A stretch of DNA of 64,000 bases from Corynebacterium lemuris (GCF_024919295.1 NZ_JANWTC010000005.1:124001-188000); one strand, 5' to 3'. Positions 15,177 through 24,242 are shown, counted from the first letter of the stretch. Made by a program: numbers and translations. Notes: generated by a model not told the origin, from the letters alone.

Positions 15177-16220
15177 TCAGGCGCGGGCGCGGGTGGCGCT
15201 GCGGGTGGCGCGGTCCCGGGCCTCCTCCACCGTTTCCGCGGTGGCCAGCACCAGTCCACGCTGCCCGTCGAGCCGCAGATCAGTTTCCGGCACAGCCAGC
15301 GCGGCAGCCGGGTCGATGACCTCCCCGCGCAGTACCGTGCACGCACCCGGGGAGATCAGGGTGGTGTCGATGGGCAACCCCAGGATCGCCCGGGCATGCA
15401 GGTCATACTGGGAGAAACGCTGCGAGCGCAGGGTCACCGCCCCGGCATCGTGGGGGCGCGGGGTGATGGCGGAGAAGTAGACCTCGTCCCCGGCCACGAA
15501 CATCTCCACGGCGTAGAGTCCCCGGCCACCGAGTGCGTTGGTGATGCGCGCCGCCATGGAGCGCGCGTTCTCCAGGGCCCGCGGGGCGACGGCCATGGGC
15601 TGCCAGGAGCTCTCGAGCCGTCCCGCGCGGTGGATGTGGCCGACCGGTTCGCAGAACCACGTGGCGAGCTTGCCCGTCGCGGGGTCGATGGACCGGACAA
15701 CCAGCAGGGTCAGTTCGTGGTCGAAGTCGACGAAGCGTTCGACCATCACGCGTCGGCCGTCCCAGGCGGCGTCGAGTTCATCCGTTGAGCGGACGAGGGT
15801 GTGGCCGCGACCGGAGGAGAATTCTGCGGGCTTGACGATGCACGGCAGGCCCAGGTCCTCGACGGCCTGCTCCAGCCCGGCGCGGGTGTCCGCGACCCGG
15901 TAGGCGGTGGTCGGCAGGCCGAGGTCCTCGTTGGCGACCTTCCGCAGGGTGTCCCGGGCCACCGTGAGTGCGCAGCCCTTCGCCGAGGGCGCAATGTTCA
16001 CGCCCTGCTGCTCCAGCGCGGTGAGCGCATCGACGTCGATGTCCTCCACCAGCGGGACCACGTGGTCGACGGAGTGCTTGTCGACGGCCGCACGCAGTGC
16101 CGCCCCGTCCCGGGCCACCTCCGCGGGGGCATGGTGGACGGTGACCCCGAGGCGTCGGAAAGCGGCGGTGAGCTCCTCCACGAAGCCTCCGGAGCCGAGC
16201 AGGAGGACATCAACGGTCAT
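15177..16220 (-). CDS. purT: Formate-dependent phosphoribosylglycinamide formyltransferase-like ATP-grasp protein (PurT)
   Basis: PurT uses ATP and formate to formylate glycinamide ribonucleotide in purine synthesis. This 347-residue protein has the PurT order: an N-terminal VDVLLLGSGGF pre-ATP-grasp domain; ATP-grasp core with LPCIVKPAEFSSGRGHTLV; GRRVMVERFVDFDHELTLLVVRSID; EPVGHIHRAG..ESSWQP; LGGRGLYAVEMFV; and the signature SAITPRPHDAGAVTLRSQ. It is about 40-50 residues shorter than the usual enzyme (about 390), with a trimmed N-terminus, and GSGELGKE of E. coli PurT is replaced by GSGGFVEE. It follows purA by 3 nt on the same strand, so the two form an operon. Function is likely but the N-terminal substitutions deserve checking. 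Confidence 0.82.
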   Translation of the reverse strand: MTVDVLLLGSGGFVEELTAAFRRLGVTVHHAPAEVARDGAALRAAVDKHSVDHVVPLVEDIDVDALTALEQQGVNIAPSAKGCALTVARDTLRKVANEDLGLPTTAYRVADTRAGLEQAVEDLGLPCIVKPAEFSSGRGHTLVRSTDELDAAWDGRRVMVERFVDFDHELTLLVVRSIDPATGKLATWFCEPVGHIHRAGRLESSWQPMAVAPRALENARSMAARITNALGGRGLYAVEMFVAGDEVYFSAITPRPHDAGAVTLRSQRFSQYDLHARAILGLPIDTTLISPGACTVLRGEVIDPAAALAVPETDLRLDGQRGLVLATAETVEEARDRATRSATRARA

Positions 16221-16223
16221 CGG

Positions 16224-17513
16224 TTAGTCCGCCAGGACGTCGTGGCGCACGATCGTCTGGTCGCGGCCCGGACCGACGCCGATGTAGGAGATGCGGCAGC
16301 CGGAGAGCTCCTCCAGGCGCAGCACGTAATCCTGGGCCTTCTGCGGCAGCTCCTCGAAGGCGGTGCAGCCGGTGATGTCCTCGTCCCAGGCGGGCATGGT
16401 CTCGAAGATCGGCACGGCATGGTGGAAATCGGTCTGGGTGGTGGGCATCTCGTCGAAACGCTCACCATCGACCTCGTAGGCCACGCAGATCGGGATCTCC
16501 CCGATGCCGGTGAGCACGTCCAGCTTGGTCAGGAAGTAGTCCGTGAAGCCGTTGACCCGGGAGGCGTAACGGGCGATGACGGAGTCGTACCAGCCGCAGC
16601 GGCGCTTGCGTCCGGTGTTGACGCCGATCTCACCGCCGACGGTCTGCAGGTACTCGCCCCACTTGTCGAAGAGCTCCGTCGGGAACGGACCTGCACCCAC
16701 ACGGGTGGTGTAGGCCTTGATGATGCCCAGCGACGTGGTGATGCGGGTCGGGCCGATGCCCGCGCCGACACATGCGCCACCGGCGGTCGGGTTGGAGGAG
16801 GTGACGAAGGGGTAGGTGCCGTGGTCCACGTCGAGCATGGTGGCCTGACCACCCTCCATGAGGACACGCTTGCCCGCGTCGAGGGCCTTGTTGAGTTCGG
16901 CCTCCGCGTCAATGACCATGGGGCGCAGGCGGTCGGCGTAGGACAGGAAGTACTGGACGATCTCCTCCGGATCGATCGCCTTGCGGTTGTACATCTTCAC
17001 CAGGATCTGGTTCTTCACGTCCAGGGCGGAGGTGACCTTCTGGCGCAGGATCGACTCATCGAAGATGTCCTGCACACGGATACCGATGCGGGAGACCTTG
17101 TCCGCGTAGGCCGGGCCGATGCCGCGGCCGGTGGTGCCGATGGCGCGTTTGCCCAGGAAACGCTCCTGCACGCGGTCCATGACCTGGTGGTAGGGGGCGA
17201 CCAGGTGCGCGTTGGCGGAGATGCGCAGACGTTCCGGGTTCGCGCCCCGGGCGACGAGTCCGTCGATCTCCTCGAAGAGTGCCTCCAGGTTGATGACGAC
17301 GCCGTTACCCAGAATCGGGACGGCGTTCTCCGAGAGCACACCCGCCGGCAGCAGCTTGAGTTCGTACTTCTCGCCGCCGACGACGACGGTGTGGCCGGCG
17401 TTGTTGCCACCGTTGGGCTTGACCACGTAGTCGACTTCGCCGCCCAGGATGTCGGTGGCCTTGCCCTTGCCCTCATCGCCCCACTGGGCGCCGACAATCA
17501 CGATTGCAGCCAT
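16224..17513 (-). CDS. purA: Adenylosuccinate synthetase
   Basis: Converts IMP + aspartate + GTP to adenylosuccinate, the first committed step to AMP. At 429 residues it is full length. The N-terminus [20 protein letters not shown] is the GTP/IMP loop with the catalytic Asp; [11 protein letters not shown] carries the catalytic His; [14 protein letters not shown] and the C-terminal [10 protein letters not shown] block are present. The ATG at 17513 is the first residue of the conserved sequence. It is the first gene of a two-gene minus-strand operon with purT (3-nt gap). The divergent neighbour starts 106 bp away, so promoters for both lie in that gap. Confidence 0.97.
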   Translation of the reverse strand: MAAIVIVGAQWGDEGKGKATDILGGEVDYVVKPNGGNNAGHTVVVGGEKYELKLLPAGVLSENAVPILGNGVVINLEALFEEIDGLVARGANPERLRISANAHLVAPYHQVMDRVQERFLGKRAIGTTGRGIGPAYADKVSRIGIRVQDIFDESILRQKVTSALDVKNQILVKMYNRKAIDPEEIVQYFLSYADRLRPMVIDAEAELNKALDAGKRVLMEGGQATMLDVDHGTYPFVTSSNPTAGGACVGAGIGPTRITTSLGIIKAYTTRVGAGPFPTELFDKWGEYLQTVGGEIGVNTGRKRRCGWYDSVIARYASRVNGFTDYFLTKLDVLTGIGEIPICVAYEVDGERFDEMPTTQTDFHHAVPIFETMPAWDEDITGCTAFEELPQKAQDYVLRLEELSGCRISYIGVGPGRDQTIVRHDVLAD

Positions 17514-17619
17514 TAAATTGGGTCACTTCCACTCAAGGTCCGGGAACGCGTGGCTGGTGCCAGCCACGAACGGCTTACCATTCTACTACCTCCCACCCCC
17601 GCTTGTAGTATCAAACCCC

Positions 17620-18468
17620 ATGCGAGTGCTCATTCTGCGCTGCGGCGACGCCCCCCTTCCGGCCGATCCCCCCGGCACCGTCCTCAACCTGCCCGAGGTC
17701 CCGGGCCGCCGCGACCTCCGGCCGCTCGACGCCCTCGCCGCCGAGCTCCTGCCGGCAGACCCCACCCCCTCCCTCGACGAGATCTCCGCCCAGCCGGACG
17801 TCCCGCACCTGGGAGCCCCGGGCCCCGCCCCGCAGGCCCCGCACCTGGAGGAGGGGCTGCGTGTGGTGGTGGTCGGCACCGACGCTGCACTCTCCGCCGT
17901 CCTCACCCGCATGATGCGCGGCGACTACCTGTGGGCCGAACTCGCCTTCGTCCCCGTGGGCGAATCCGTGGCCGCCCGGAACTGGGGCATCGACGTCTCC
18001 GGCGCCTGGGACCTCGCGCTGGGTGGCCAGGTACGCCCGGTGCCGGTCATCCGCTCCGACCAGGGCATCGCAGTGGCCGGTTCCGCCACCATCCGCTCCT
18101 GGGACGACGGGGAGATCACCGGGGAGATAGTCGTCGACAGCCACGTGCTGCTCCGCCACGAGGCCAGGGAGGACGTCCGCTTCAACGGGGTGTTCGGTGC
18201 CCGCCTCGTACCGATGGTCGACGCCCCGGGCATCGCAGCCGTCCGCGCCACGCAACCCGAGAACCCCGTGTTGAACTGGCGGGAGAAGATCGCCCGGAGG
18301 CTCGGCGGTACCCCGCCCCTGGACCCGGACTCCCTGGCCACCGGCCGCGCTGTACAGGCCGGCGGGCCTGCCCTCGCGGTGGCCGTCGACGGCGTGCGCC
18401 ACAGGCGCCCGCTGGAGCGGGTGACCTTCTACCGTCATTTACGGGATCTTCAAGTTATTCGTCCATAA
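17620..18468 (+). CDS. Conserved protein of unknown function next to purA
   Basis: A 282-residue soluble protein with no signal peptide or membrane segment. A Pro/Ala/Leu-rich N-terminal third (about 10-85) leads to GLRVVVVGTDAALSAVLTRMMRGDYLWAELAFVPVG, which reads like a Rossmann-type beta-alpha unit. A beta-rich domain follows (VVDSHVLLRHEAREDVRFNGVFGARLVPMVDAPG) and ends in a basic, Pro-rich tail. The repeated short strands and the GTDAALSAVL motif faintly recall lipid-kinase/NAD-kinase folds, but this is not strong enough to assign a function. The ATG at 17620 begins the sequence MRVLILRCGD; there is no good ribosome site and the frame upstream is low quality. The stop codon is immediately followed by a GlxR-like box. 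Confidence 0.7.
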   Translation: MRVLILRCGDAPLPADPPGTVLNLPEVPGRRDLRPLDALAAELLPADPTPSLDEISAQPDVPHLGAPGPAPQAPHLEEGLRVVVVGTDAALSAVLTRMMRGDYLWAELAFVPVGESVAARNWGIDVSGAWDLALGGQVRPVPVIRSDQGIAVAGSATIRSWDDGEITGEIVVDSHVLLRHEAREDVRFNGVFGARLVPMVDAPGIAAVRATQPENPVLNWREKIARRLGGTPPLDPDSLATGRAVQAGGPALAVAVDGVRHRRPLERVTFYRHLRDLQVIRP

Positions 18469-18484
18469 TGTGACAAAAATCACA
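18469..18484. promoter_or_regulatory. GlxR (CRP-type) box
   Basis: TGTGACAAAAATCACA has perfect TGTGA-N6-TCACA arms, the core of the corynebacterial GlxR consensus. It lies about 235 bp upstream of the first PRC-barrel gene. Confidence 0.6.
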
Positions 18485-18503
18485 ACAGCGCTTAAGTGCG
18501 GAA

Positions 18504-18519
18504 TGTGAGCCATATCTCA
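18504..18519. promoter_or_regulatory. Second GlxR-like box
   Basis: TGTGAGCCATATCTCA has one mismatch to TGTGA-N6-TCACA and starts 35 bp after the start of the box at 18469. Confidence 0.4.
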
Positions 18520-18719
18520 ACAAATCGATTCGATAACATTTCCCGGTTAGCGCTCTGAGCTGGTCAGATCTTCTCAAATCTGCAAAAACAACGGCCATTA
18601 TATCACCAGAAGTCCGGAATACAAGACTCATCAAGACCCCCGAGAAAACCGTGGCGGGGGCGCCCCGCAGGTCCCTAAGGTCGGAAGTAACTCCCCTTCC
18701 AGGAAAGGATCTGAGACCG

Positions 18720-19160
18720 ATGACCCACCGCAGCATCCAGCAGCTCGGCCGCGCGACAGTCTACGACCGCGACGACGTCAAACTCGGCCGGGTGAAGGAG
18801 GTCTACATCAACAACAAGACCGGCGAACCCGACTACGCCGAGGTCAGCCACGGACTCTTCGGCATGCGCTCAACCGTGGTCCCCCTCCGCGGCCACACCC
18901 TGGAGGGCAGGACACTCAGGCTGGCCTTCAGCAAGGACCTGCTCAAGGAGGCCCCGGAGATCTCCAAGAAGGAGCAGCTGCCCAAGCACCGCAGCGACCA
19001 TGACGCCATCTGCGAGTACTACGGACTCACCGACACCGCCGACGTCCACTCCTACGGGGACCAGCCGCTCTACTCCGGCGATGAGTTCAGCCGCGGGCAC
19101 ACCACGCGGGGATTCGGCGATTCGGAAGAATCGGAGAAACCGGAACGCACCGCCTCGTGA
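18720..19160 (+). CDS. PRC-barrel domain protein (copy 1)
   Basis: A 146-residue soluble protein. Residues about 8-80 form a PRC-barrel (RATVYDRDDVKLGRVKEVYINN, PDYAEVSHGLFGMRSTVVPLRG, then LRLAFSKDLLKEAPEI), followed by a short helical region ending ADVHSYG and an acidic tail. PRC-barrels occur in RimM and in photosynthetic reaction-centre H subunits and are stress-associated in actinobacteria; the exact role here is unknown. The ATG at 18720 follows AGGAAAGGA. The downstream gene (19483) is a paralogue alignable over about 125 residues. The preceding 251-bp gap is AT-rich and holds two GlxR-like boxes, so carbon/cAMP control is plausible. Confidence 0.85.
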   Translation: MTHRSIQQLGRATVYDRDDVKLGRVKEVYINNKTGEPDYAEVSHGLFGMRSTVVPLRGHTLEGRTLRLAFSKDLLKEAPEISKKEQLPKHRSDHDAICEYYGLTDTADVHSYGDQPLYSGDEFSRGHTTRGFGDSEESEKPERTAS

Positions 19161-19482
19161 TGGCCCGACCCGCCACGACCGCCGGCGCGCAACCCGGAGT
19201 CCCGCAGAAGGAAAGTGATTTACATCACATGCACCTGCCGGGGTGGCAATTGGGATGCAGATCACACGCGGGGGCCTCGGCGGAACGGCGGGCCGAGCAC
19301 TGCTGACCAGAGAAAACATATGGTGATCCCACCCTGCCCACGCCTGCAGCCGATGATTGTACGGCTCTGCCCCGATATTTCAAGGTCCGTGCAGCTCAGC
19401 CCGGGATCCGCGGCACAGGCCCGGTGGACATCCCTACTGTCGGGATCACCATCCAGATTCACACCGAAGGGAACCCGACACA
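19161..19482. other. 322-bp gap between the two PRC-barrel genes
   Basis: No gene seen. It holds a GlxR-like box at 19214-19229, a possible -10 TACTGT near 19433, and the ribosome site GAAGGGA of the second PRC gene. No terminator hairpin is evident. Confidence 0.55.
19214..19229. promoter_or_regulatory. GlxR-like box upstream of the second PRC-barrel gene
   Basis: AGTGATTTACATCACA matches TGTGANNTANNTCACA at every fixed position except the first base. Confidence 0.6.
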
Positions 19483-20562
19483 ATGACCCGCCACAACATC
19501 CACGACCTGACCAATGCCACCGCCTACGACCGCAACGGCGACAAGCTCGGCGACATCACGGAAGTCTACATCAACGACTCCACCGGCCAGCCCGACTTCG
19601 CCCAGGTCAGCCACGGACTCTTCGGCATGCGTTCCAGCATCGTCCCGCTCCGTGGCCACAGTCTCGTGGGGGAAGAACTGAAACTGGCCTTCACCAAGGA
19701 CCAGATCAAGGATGCTCCCGACATCGGAGATGATGAGCACCTCAGCGAGGAGGATCACGCCGCCATCTACCGTCACTACCGTCTGGAGGACGTGACGGAT
19801 GTCCACACCTATGAAGGCGGGACGGGCGCCGCCCGGGACGCCCGCGGGGCAGGAGACACCCAGACCCCACCGGAAACGCCGGACCGTCAGCAGACCCGAC
19901 AGGTGTCCGGCCCTGCCCAATCACCCGGCCCCCAGGAAACGGGCCTCTCACAGGATTCCCGTCAGGCCCGTGCCGACAAGGATCCGGTACCTCCTACCCT
20001 GGGAGGGCCCTCCGACGAACGCTACGAGCCGGGAGAGGTGCTCCACGGTTTCGGCGACGCCCCCCGCAGCGTGGGTCCGCCCGACCGCCTGCGGGCGGAC
20101 TCCGACCACGAGCTCGGCCTGGACAGGACTCCCGAGGATCGTGCGATGCGCGGCACCAGCGCGCACGGCATGAGTGATGAACCCGTGGAACAGGATCGTT
20201 GGCACGAGGTCGAGTGGGCGGAAGGTGAAGACGACCATGCCGGACAGGTGGGGCATGCGGACGACCGGCGCGGACACATCACGCACACCAGCGCCGATGA
20301 GTTGAACGACAGGACCGGCGGGACCACCCGTGGGCTCAGTGAGGATGACTCCCAGAAGCACCAGGTTGATCCCCGCACGGACATCACCGGCACCGGTGAC
20401 CTGAGGCGGGATATCAAGGATCCCGACGATGTCCTGGCCGAGGAGTTCAACCGGACCGGGCAGGGGCAGGATCTGCCGCCTCGCGCCACCCCCGGCCCCG
20501 TCGATGATGAGGGCCGCCCCTTGAATGAAGGAGACCCGAACCACCCGCGCCCGGCGTTCTAG
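19483..20562 (+). CDS. PRC-barrel domain protein with long hydrophilic C-terminal extension (copy 2)
   Basis: 359 residues. Residues about 1-122 parallel the whole of the preceding gene product (DLTNATAYDRNGDKLGDITEVYINDSTGQPDFAQVSHGLFGMRSSIVPLRG..., ending VTDVHTYEGG); shared words are VSHGLFGMRS and VPLRGH. The rest, about 235 residues, is strongly hydrophilic, rich in Gly, Asp, Pro, Arg and Gln, without helices or cysteines, and looks intrinsically disordered (for example EPGEVLHGFGDAPRS, RAMRGTSAHGMSDEPVEQD). There is no signal peptide. The two genes are a tandem duplication in which only the second gained the tail. The ATG at 19483 follows GAAGGGA. It converges with the FUSC gene 12 bp away. 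Function unknown; a stress role is suggested only by domain type. Confidence 0.83.
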   Translation: MTRHNIHDLTNATAYDRNGDKLGDITEVYINDSTGQPDFAQVSHGLFGMRSSIVPLRGHSLVGEELKLAFTKDQIKDAPDIGDDEHLSEEDHAAIYRHYRLEDVTDVHTYEGGTGAARDARGAGDTQTPPETPDRQQTRQVSGPAQSPGPQETGLSQDSRQARADKDPVPPTLGGPSDERYEPGEVLHGFGDAPRSVGPPDRLRADSDHELGLDRTPEDRAMRGTSAHGMSDEPVEQDRWHEVEWAEGEDDHAGQVGHADDRRGHITHTSADELNDRTGGTTRGLSEDDSQKHQVDPRTDITGTGDLRRDIKDPDDVLAEEFNRTGQGQDLPPRATPGPVDDEGRPLNEGDPNHPRPAF

Positions 20563-20574
20563 GACCCGCCTTCC

Positions 20575-21759
20575 TCAGTCCTCCTCGAGGATGCCCGGCC
20601 AGACCTCCGGCGGATAGGCCGGAGTCTGGGAGGTCGGTGCGAGGGCCGCGAGTGAGGACTCCCGGGACCAGCCGCAGACCTCGAGGAGGTCGGCGGTGAT
20701 GGACCTGGTCTGGGCGAGGATGACGTACTCGGAGAGCACCCCGCCCTTGCTGATCACCTCCATCCCGGCACGTGCCCCGATGACCTGCAGCCGGCGGACG
20801 AGCTCCGGGATGTCCGTCGCTTCGTTGGCCTCGGTACGGGTGTCGAAGACATCCGACAGGGAGGCGGTGATGTCGGCAAGTTCATCGACGATGTTGACCA
20901 GGCGGGTGGACACGCTGTCCCCGTCCTGGGACAGCACCAGGGCACGGCGGGCCATGACGCGGGTGTTGTTCATGCAGTTCTCCACCGCCGGCAGAATGCG
21001 CTCCAGCGACCGGACCCTCCGGCGGGCCCCCCACCTCAGCGGCGAGAGATTCGACACCTCCCGGCCCACCTTCGCCGCGGAGATCATCCGGTCGATGTCC
21101 GGCTGGGTGTTGTGGATGGCCTCCAACGCCTCATCCAGGGCCTGGACATCGGGGTGGTCCAGCGTGCCGGCGACGTCGTCAAGCACGGAGGAGGCGATGC
21201 CGAGGATCTTCGACACCTCCTGCCTGCCGGAGTGCAGCGGGGAGGAGGGCAGCAGCGCGATCGTGGCCAGGCCGATGACCGAGCCGATGAAGGCGTCGAT
21301 CATGCGGTCCGGGCCACCGCCCTCCGTGCCGGGCGGCAGGATCGTGGCGATGAGGATCGAACCGATCGCCACCTGGTTGCTCACCAGCGGCGACTTCGAC
21401 AGGAATGAAGCAACCGTCAGGGAGATGGCCACAATGAGGGGAATCTGCCATATCCCGCCGGGCAGGTAGTGGACGAGGAGATCACCCAGGCCGACGCCGA
21501 CGGTGACACCCATCGACAGTTCCAGGGCACGCCGGATACGGTCACCACCGGTCAGACCCAGGATGATGATCGCGGTGATCGGGGCGAAGAACGGGGCGTG
21601 GTGGTTGAAGAGTTCCTGCGCCACCCAGTACGCCAGACCGGCGGCGACGGCGACCTGGATAATGGTGAAGGAACGTTTGCGGACCCTGTTCAGACGTGAC
21701 TCAACGGACCCCTCCACCTGCCGGAGGCGTTCGAGGGTACCGATTCTCAGTTTCGCCAT
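20575..21759 (-). CDS. FUSC / aromatic-acid-exporter family membrane protein
   Basis: 394 residues. An N-terminal half has about five to six membrane segments in FUSC style (FTIIQVAVAAGLAYWVAQELF, FAPITAIIILGLTGGDRIRRALELSMGVTVGVGLGDLLV, IPLIVAISLTVASFLS, QVAIGSILIATILPPG, DAFIGSVIGLATIALL), and a long cytoplasmic helical C-terminal half runs from about residue 190. The family includes fusaric-acid resistance and AaeB-type efflux proteins; in actinobacteria these single-domain forms are mostly uncharacterised. Substrate unknown. The ATG at 21759 starts MAKLRIGTL. It lies downstream of fda but is separated from it by a terminator, so it probably has its own promoter. Confidence 0.82.
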   Translation of the reverse strand: MAKLRIGTLERLRQVEGSVESRLNRVRKRSFTIIQVAVAAGLAYWVAQELFNHHAPFFAPITAIIILGLTGGDRIRRALELSMGVTVGVGLGDLLVHYLPGGIWQIPLIVAISLTVASFLSKSPLVSNQVAIGSILIATILPPGTEGGGPDRMIDAFIGSVIGLATIALLPSSPLHSGRQEVSKILGIASSVLDDVAGTLDHPDVQALDEALEAIHNTQPDIDRMISAAKVGREVSNLSPLRWGARRRVRSLERILPAVENCMNNTRVMARRALVLSQDGDSVSTRLVNIVDELADITASLSDVFDTRTEANEATDIPELVRRLQVIGARAGMEVISKGGVLSEYVILAQTRSITADLLEVCGWSRESSLAALAPTSQTPAYPPEVWPGILEED

Positions 21760-21782
21760 GCCCTAGACCCTAGTGAAAGAAG

Positions 21783-21818
21783 CGGCGGCCCCGCGCTGTG
21801 GACTGCGCGGGGCCGCCG
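21783..21818 (-). terminator. Terminator of fda
   Basis: A perfect 14-bp stem, 21783-21796 with 21805-21818, and an 8-nt loop. On the minus strand it is followed by a T-rich TTCTTTC. Confidence 0.8.
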
Positions 21819-21837
21819 GGAAGGGGTGTGGGGTCGA

Positions 21838-22869
21838 CTACTTGACGGTCTTGCCCACGGAGTGCAGGTCCTGGCATGCCTCGATGACACGCTCGGACAT
21901 GGACTGCTCGGCCTTCTTCAGGTAGGAACGCGGGTCGTAGGCCTTCTTGTTGCCGACCTCGCCGTCGATCTTGAGCACGCCGTCATAGTTCTCGAACATG
22001 TGCGACGCGACCGGGCGGGTGAACGCGTACTGGGTGTCAGTGTCCACGTTCATCTTGATGGTGCCGTAACGCAGCGCCTCCTCGATCTTCTCCTTCTCGG
22101 AGCCGGAGCCGCCGTGGAAGACAAAGTCGAAGGGCAGGGCGTCGTCGCCGAGACCCAGCTTCCGGCGGGCGACCTGCTGGCCCTCGAGCAGGATCTCCGG
22201 GCGCAGCTTGACGTTGCCCGGCTTGTACACGCCGTGGACGTTGCCGAAGGTGGCGGCCAGCAGGTAGCGGCCGTTCTCACCGGTGCCGATAGCGTCGATG
22301 GTCTTCTCGAAGTCCTCGGGGGTGGTGTAGAGGTTGGCGCCGGCCTTGGCCTCGACGCCGTCCTCCTCGCCACCGACGACACCAATCTCGATCTCGAGGA
22401 TGATGTTCGCCTTGCGGGACTTCTCCAGCAGTTCCTGGGCAATTCCGAGGTTCTCGTCGATCGGAACCGCGGAACCGTCCCACATGTGGGACTGGAACAG
22501 CGGCAGCTGGCCGGCGTCGACGCGCTCCTGGGAGATGGCCAGCAGCGGGCGCACGAACTCGTCGAGCACCTCCTTCTGGCAGTGGTCGGTGTGCAGTGCA
22601 ACGTTGACGCCGTAGTGCTTGGCAGCCTCATGTGCGAAAGCGGCGAGGGCAACCGCGCCGGCGACCTTGTTCTTCACACCCAGACCGGAGCCGAACTCGG
22701 CACCGCCGGTGGAGAACTGGATGATGCCGTCAGACTCCGCCTCTGCGAAGCCCTTCAGCGCAGCGTTGATGGTCTCCGAGGAGGTGCAGTTGATGGCCGG
22801 GAAGGCGTAGCCGCCCTCCTTGGCCCGATCGAGCATCTCGTTGTAGATCTCGGGAGTCGCGATAGGCAT
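21838..22869 (-). CDS. fda: Class II fructose-1,6-bisphosphate aldolase
   Basis: Zn-dependent aldol cleavage of fructose-1,6-bisphosphate in glycolysis and its reversal in gluconeogenesis. From ATG 22869 the product is 343 residues, as in C. glutamicum. It has the class IIa pattern: AFPAINCTSSETINAALKG; the metal-binding VALHTDHCQKE; EIEIGVVGGEEDGVEA; FVFHGGSGSEKEKI, which carries a Zn-binding His; and KMNVDTDTQYAFTRPV. GGAGGAT precedes the ATG; a longer frame to 22995 is non-coding in character. The gene is monocistronic, with the hairpin at 21783-21818 closing it. Confidence 0.97.
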   Translation of the reverse strand: MPIATPEIYNEMLDRAKEGGYAFPAINCTSSETINAALKGFAEAESDGIIQFSTGGAEFGSGLGVKNKVAGAVALAAFAHEAAKHYGVNVALHTDHCQKEVLDEFVRPLLAISQERVDAGQLPLFQSHMWDGSAVPIDENLGIAQELLEKSRKANIILEIEIGVVGGEEDGVEAKAGANLYTTPEDFEKTIDAIGTGENGRYLLAATFGNVHGVYKPGNVKLRPEILLEGQQVARRKLGLGDDALPFDFVFHGGSGSEKEKIEEALRYGTIKMNVDTDTQYAFTRPVASHMFENYDGVLKIDGEVGNKKAYDPRSYLKKAEQSMSERVIEACQDLHSVGKTVK

Positions 22870-23015
22870 AGGGTGATCCTCCAGGTTGTCGGTCGCTTCA
22901 CCGGCCGATTGTGCTTTCAGGTCCGGTGTCCGCACCCCAGTATGCCTGCCCGTGACACGTTCCGCTCGCGCCAACGCCTGTAATCCCGGTCGCACTCCCC
23001 CCGAACCGGGCAGGA

Positions 23016-24242
23016 TCAGGGTTTACGGTTGTCCGTTTCGGCGATGACGCGGGCAGCAGCCTCCAGCAGCATCCAGCCGGAGAGCTGGACGGACAGGTCG
23101 CGTTCGTCGATACGCAGGACCCCCAGGGCCTCCGGGAGCGTGGAGGGAGCCAGCCCGTAGTTGTGGGGCAGGCGGGCATCCGCCGTCCAGTCAGTGGCGA
23201 AGACCGGCAGGCCGTCAACCTCCAGGCGGCGGTTCCACACGGATTCCGCGGAGACCAGCACGAGACGGGCGGCGATCTTCTTGGCGGCCCGGTTCGCGGG
23301 ACTGTCCGAGGGCAGGCGTACCGCGACGTCCGCGAGGTAGCGGGCGAGAATCCCCTTGAACAGACCGCCGTCACCGTCACCGGTCTGCCAGTCGATGACC
23401 CCGGCGGGGGTGGCCATGTGCACGGCCACGGCCTGCACGAGGGAACGCACGCGGGTGATGTACGGCATCGCCTCGTCGATCGCCTCGGCATCCGCCACCC
23501 CGGCAATGCGGTCGGCGGGATCGAAACCCGCCTCCCGACGCAGAGCCAGGGCGATCTCCAGGTTCGCACCCAGGACCACCCCCTGACAGTAGGGGTGCAG
23601 ATCGCGGACCAGCTCAGGCCCGTGCATCCGCATGCGCATGCCGTCCATCACCAGACCCTCATCGTCAATGAGATGGTCATGGATCCACTCCATGATGGTG
23701 CGGGCCGTGTCGAGCCGCCCGGTGCGGGCCATCATGATCGCCGCCGGACCGTTGGAGGGAACGTTGTAGAACATCTCCCCCGTACGCCACGGCAGGACAC
23801 CAGTCAGGGAGTCGATACCCTCGATGAGGTCCTTCTCCAGGGCCGTGACGGCCGTCGGCATGGGCACCTCCGGCAGGGAGCCGGCACGGCGCAGCGCCAG
23901 CGCCAGCCACGCCTTGTCGTCGTAGTAGCGGTTGCCGGTCAAGGGGCCGAGGTTGCGGGCCTGGATGCCGTTGACGGTGTAACGGATGAACTTCCGGCGG
24001 GCCCGGGTGGGGCGTCGCAACGCCGCATCGACCAGGCAGTCCAGATAGTGGGCCTGCCACCAGTAGTGCCAGTGGTGGAAGAGGCCTTCCTTGCTCGTCG
24101 GTGGCCAGCTGACCACCGCGAGGTTGGTCCGTGGCATCCCCCACACGCGCCGGGCGTGGCGCTCATTGATGGCGGATTCCGCCAGGTCGGCGCGGTGCGC
24201 CCAGGTTTCCTGCACGTTAGTCTCGTCGCTCCCGAAGGTCAT
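23016..24242 (-). CDS. Glycoside hydrolase family 76 protein (alpha-1,6-mannanase-like)
   Basis: 408 residues in an (alpha/alpha)6-barrel pattern. GNRYYDDKAWLALAL puts the two GH76 catalytic aspartates at residues 108-109. Other blocks of the family include YNVPSNGPAAIMMARTG and DDEGLVMDGM, and HHWHYWWQAHYLDCLVDAA contributes an aromatic-rich helix. GH76 enzymes cleave alpha-1,6-mannan. There is no signal peptide or lipobox, so the protein appears cytoplasmic, unusual for a mannan hydrolase and open to question as to substrate. The ATG at 24242 lies 51 bp after the methylase gene on the same strand. On the minus strand the upstream TATCATAGTGTGATG offers -10 elements of its own. Confidence 0.83.
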   Translation of the reverse strand: MTFGSDETNVQETWAHRADLAESAINERHARRVWGMPRTNLAVVSWPPTSKEGLFHHWHYWWQAHYLDCLVDAALRRPTRARRKFIRYTVNGIQARNLGPLTGNRYYDDKAWLALALRRAGSLPEVPMPTAVTALEKDLIEGIDSLTGVLPWRTGEMFYNVPSNGPAAIMMARTGRLDTARTIMEWIHDHLIDDEGLVMDGMRMRMHGPELVRDLHPYCQGVVLGANLEIALALRREAGFDPADRIAGVADAEAIDEAMPYITRVRSLVQAVAVHMATPAGVIDWQTGDGDGGLFKGILARYLADVAVRLPSDSPANRAAKKIAARLVLVSAESVWNRRLEVDGLPVFATDWTADARLPHNYGLAPSTLPEALGVLRIDERDLSVQLSGWMLLEAAARVIAETDNRKP

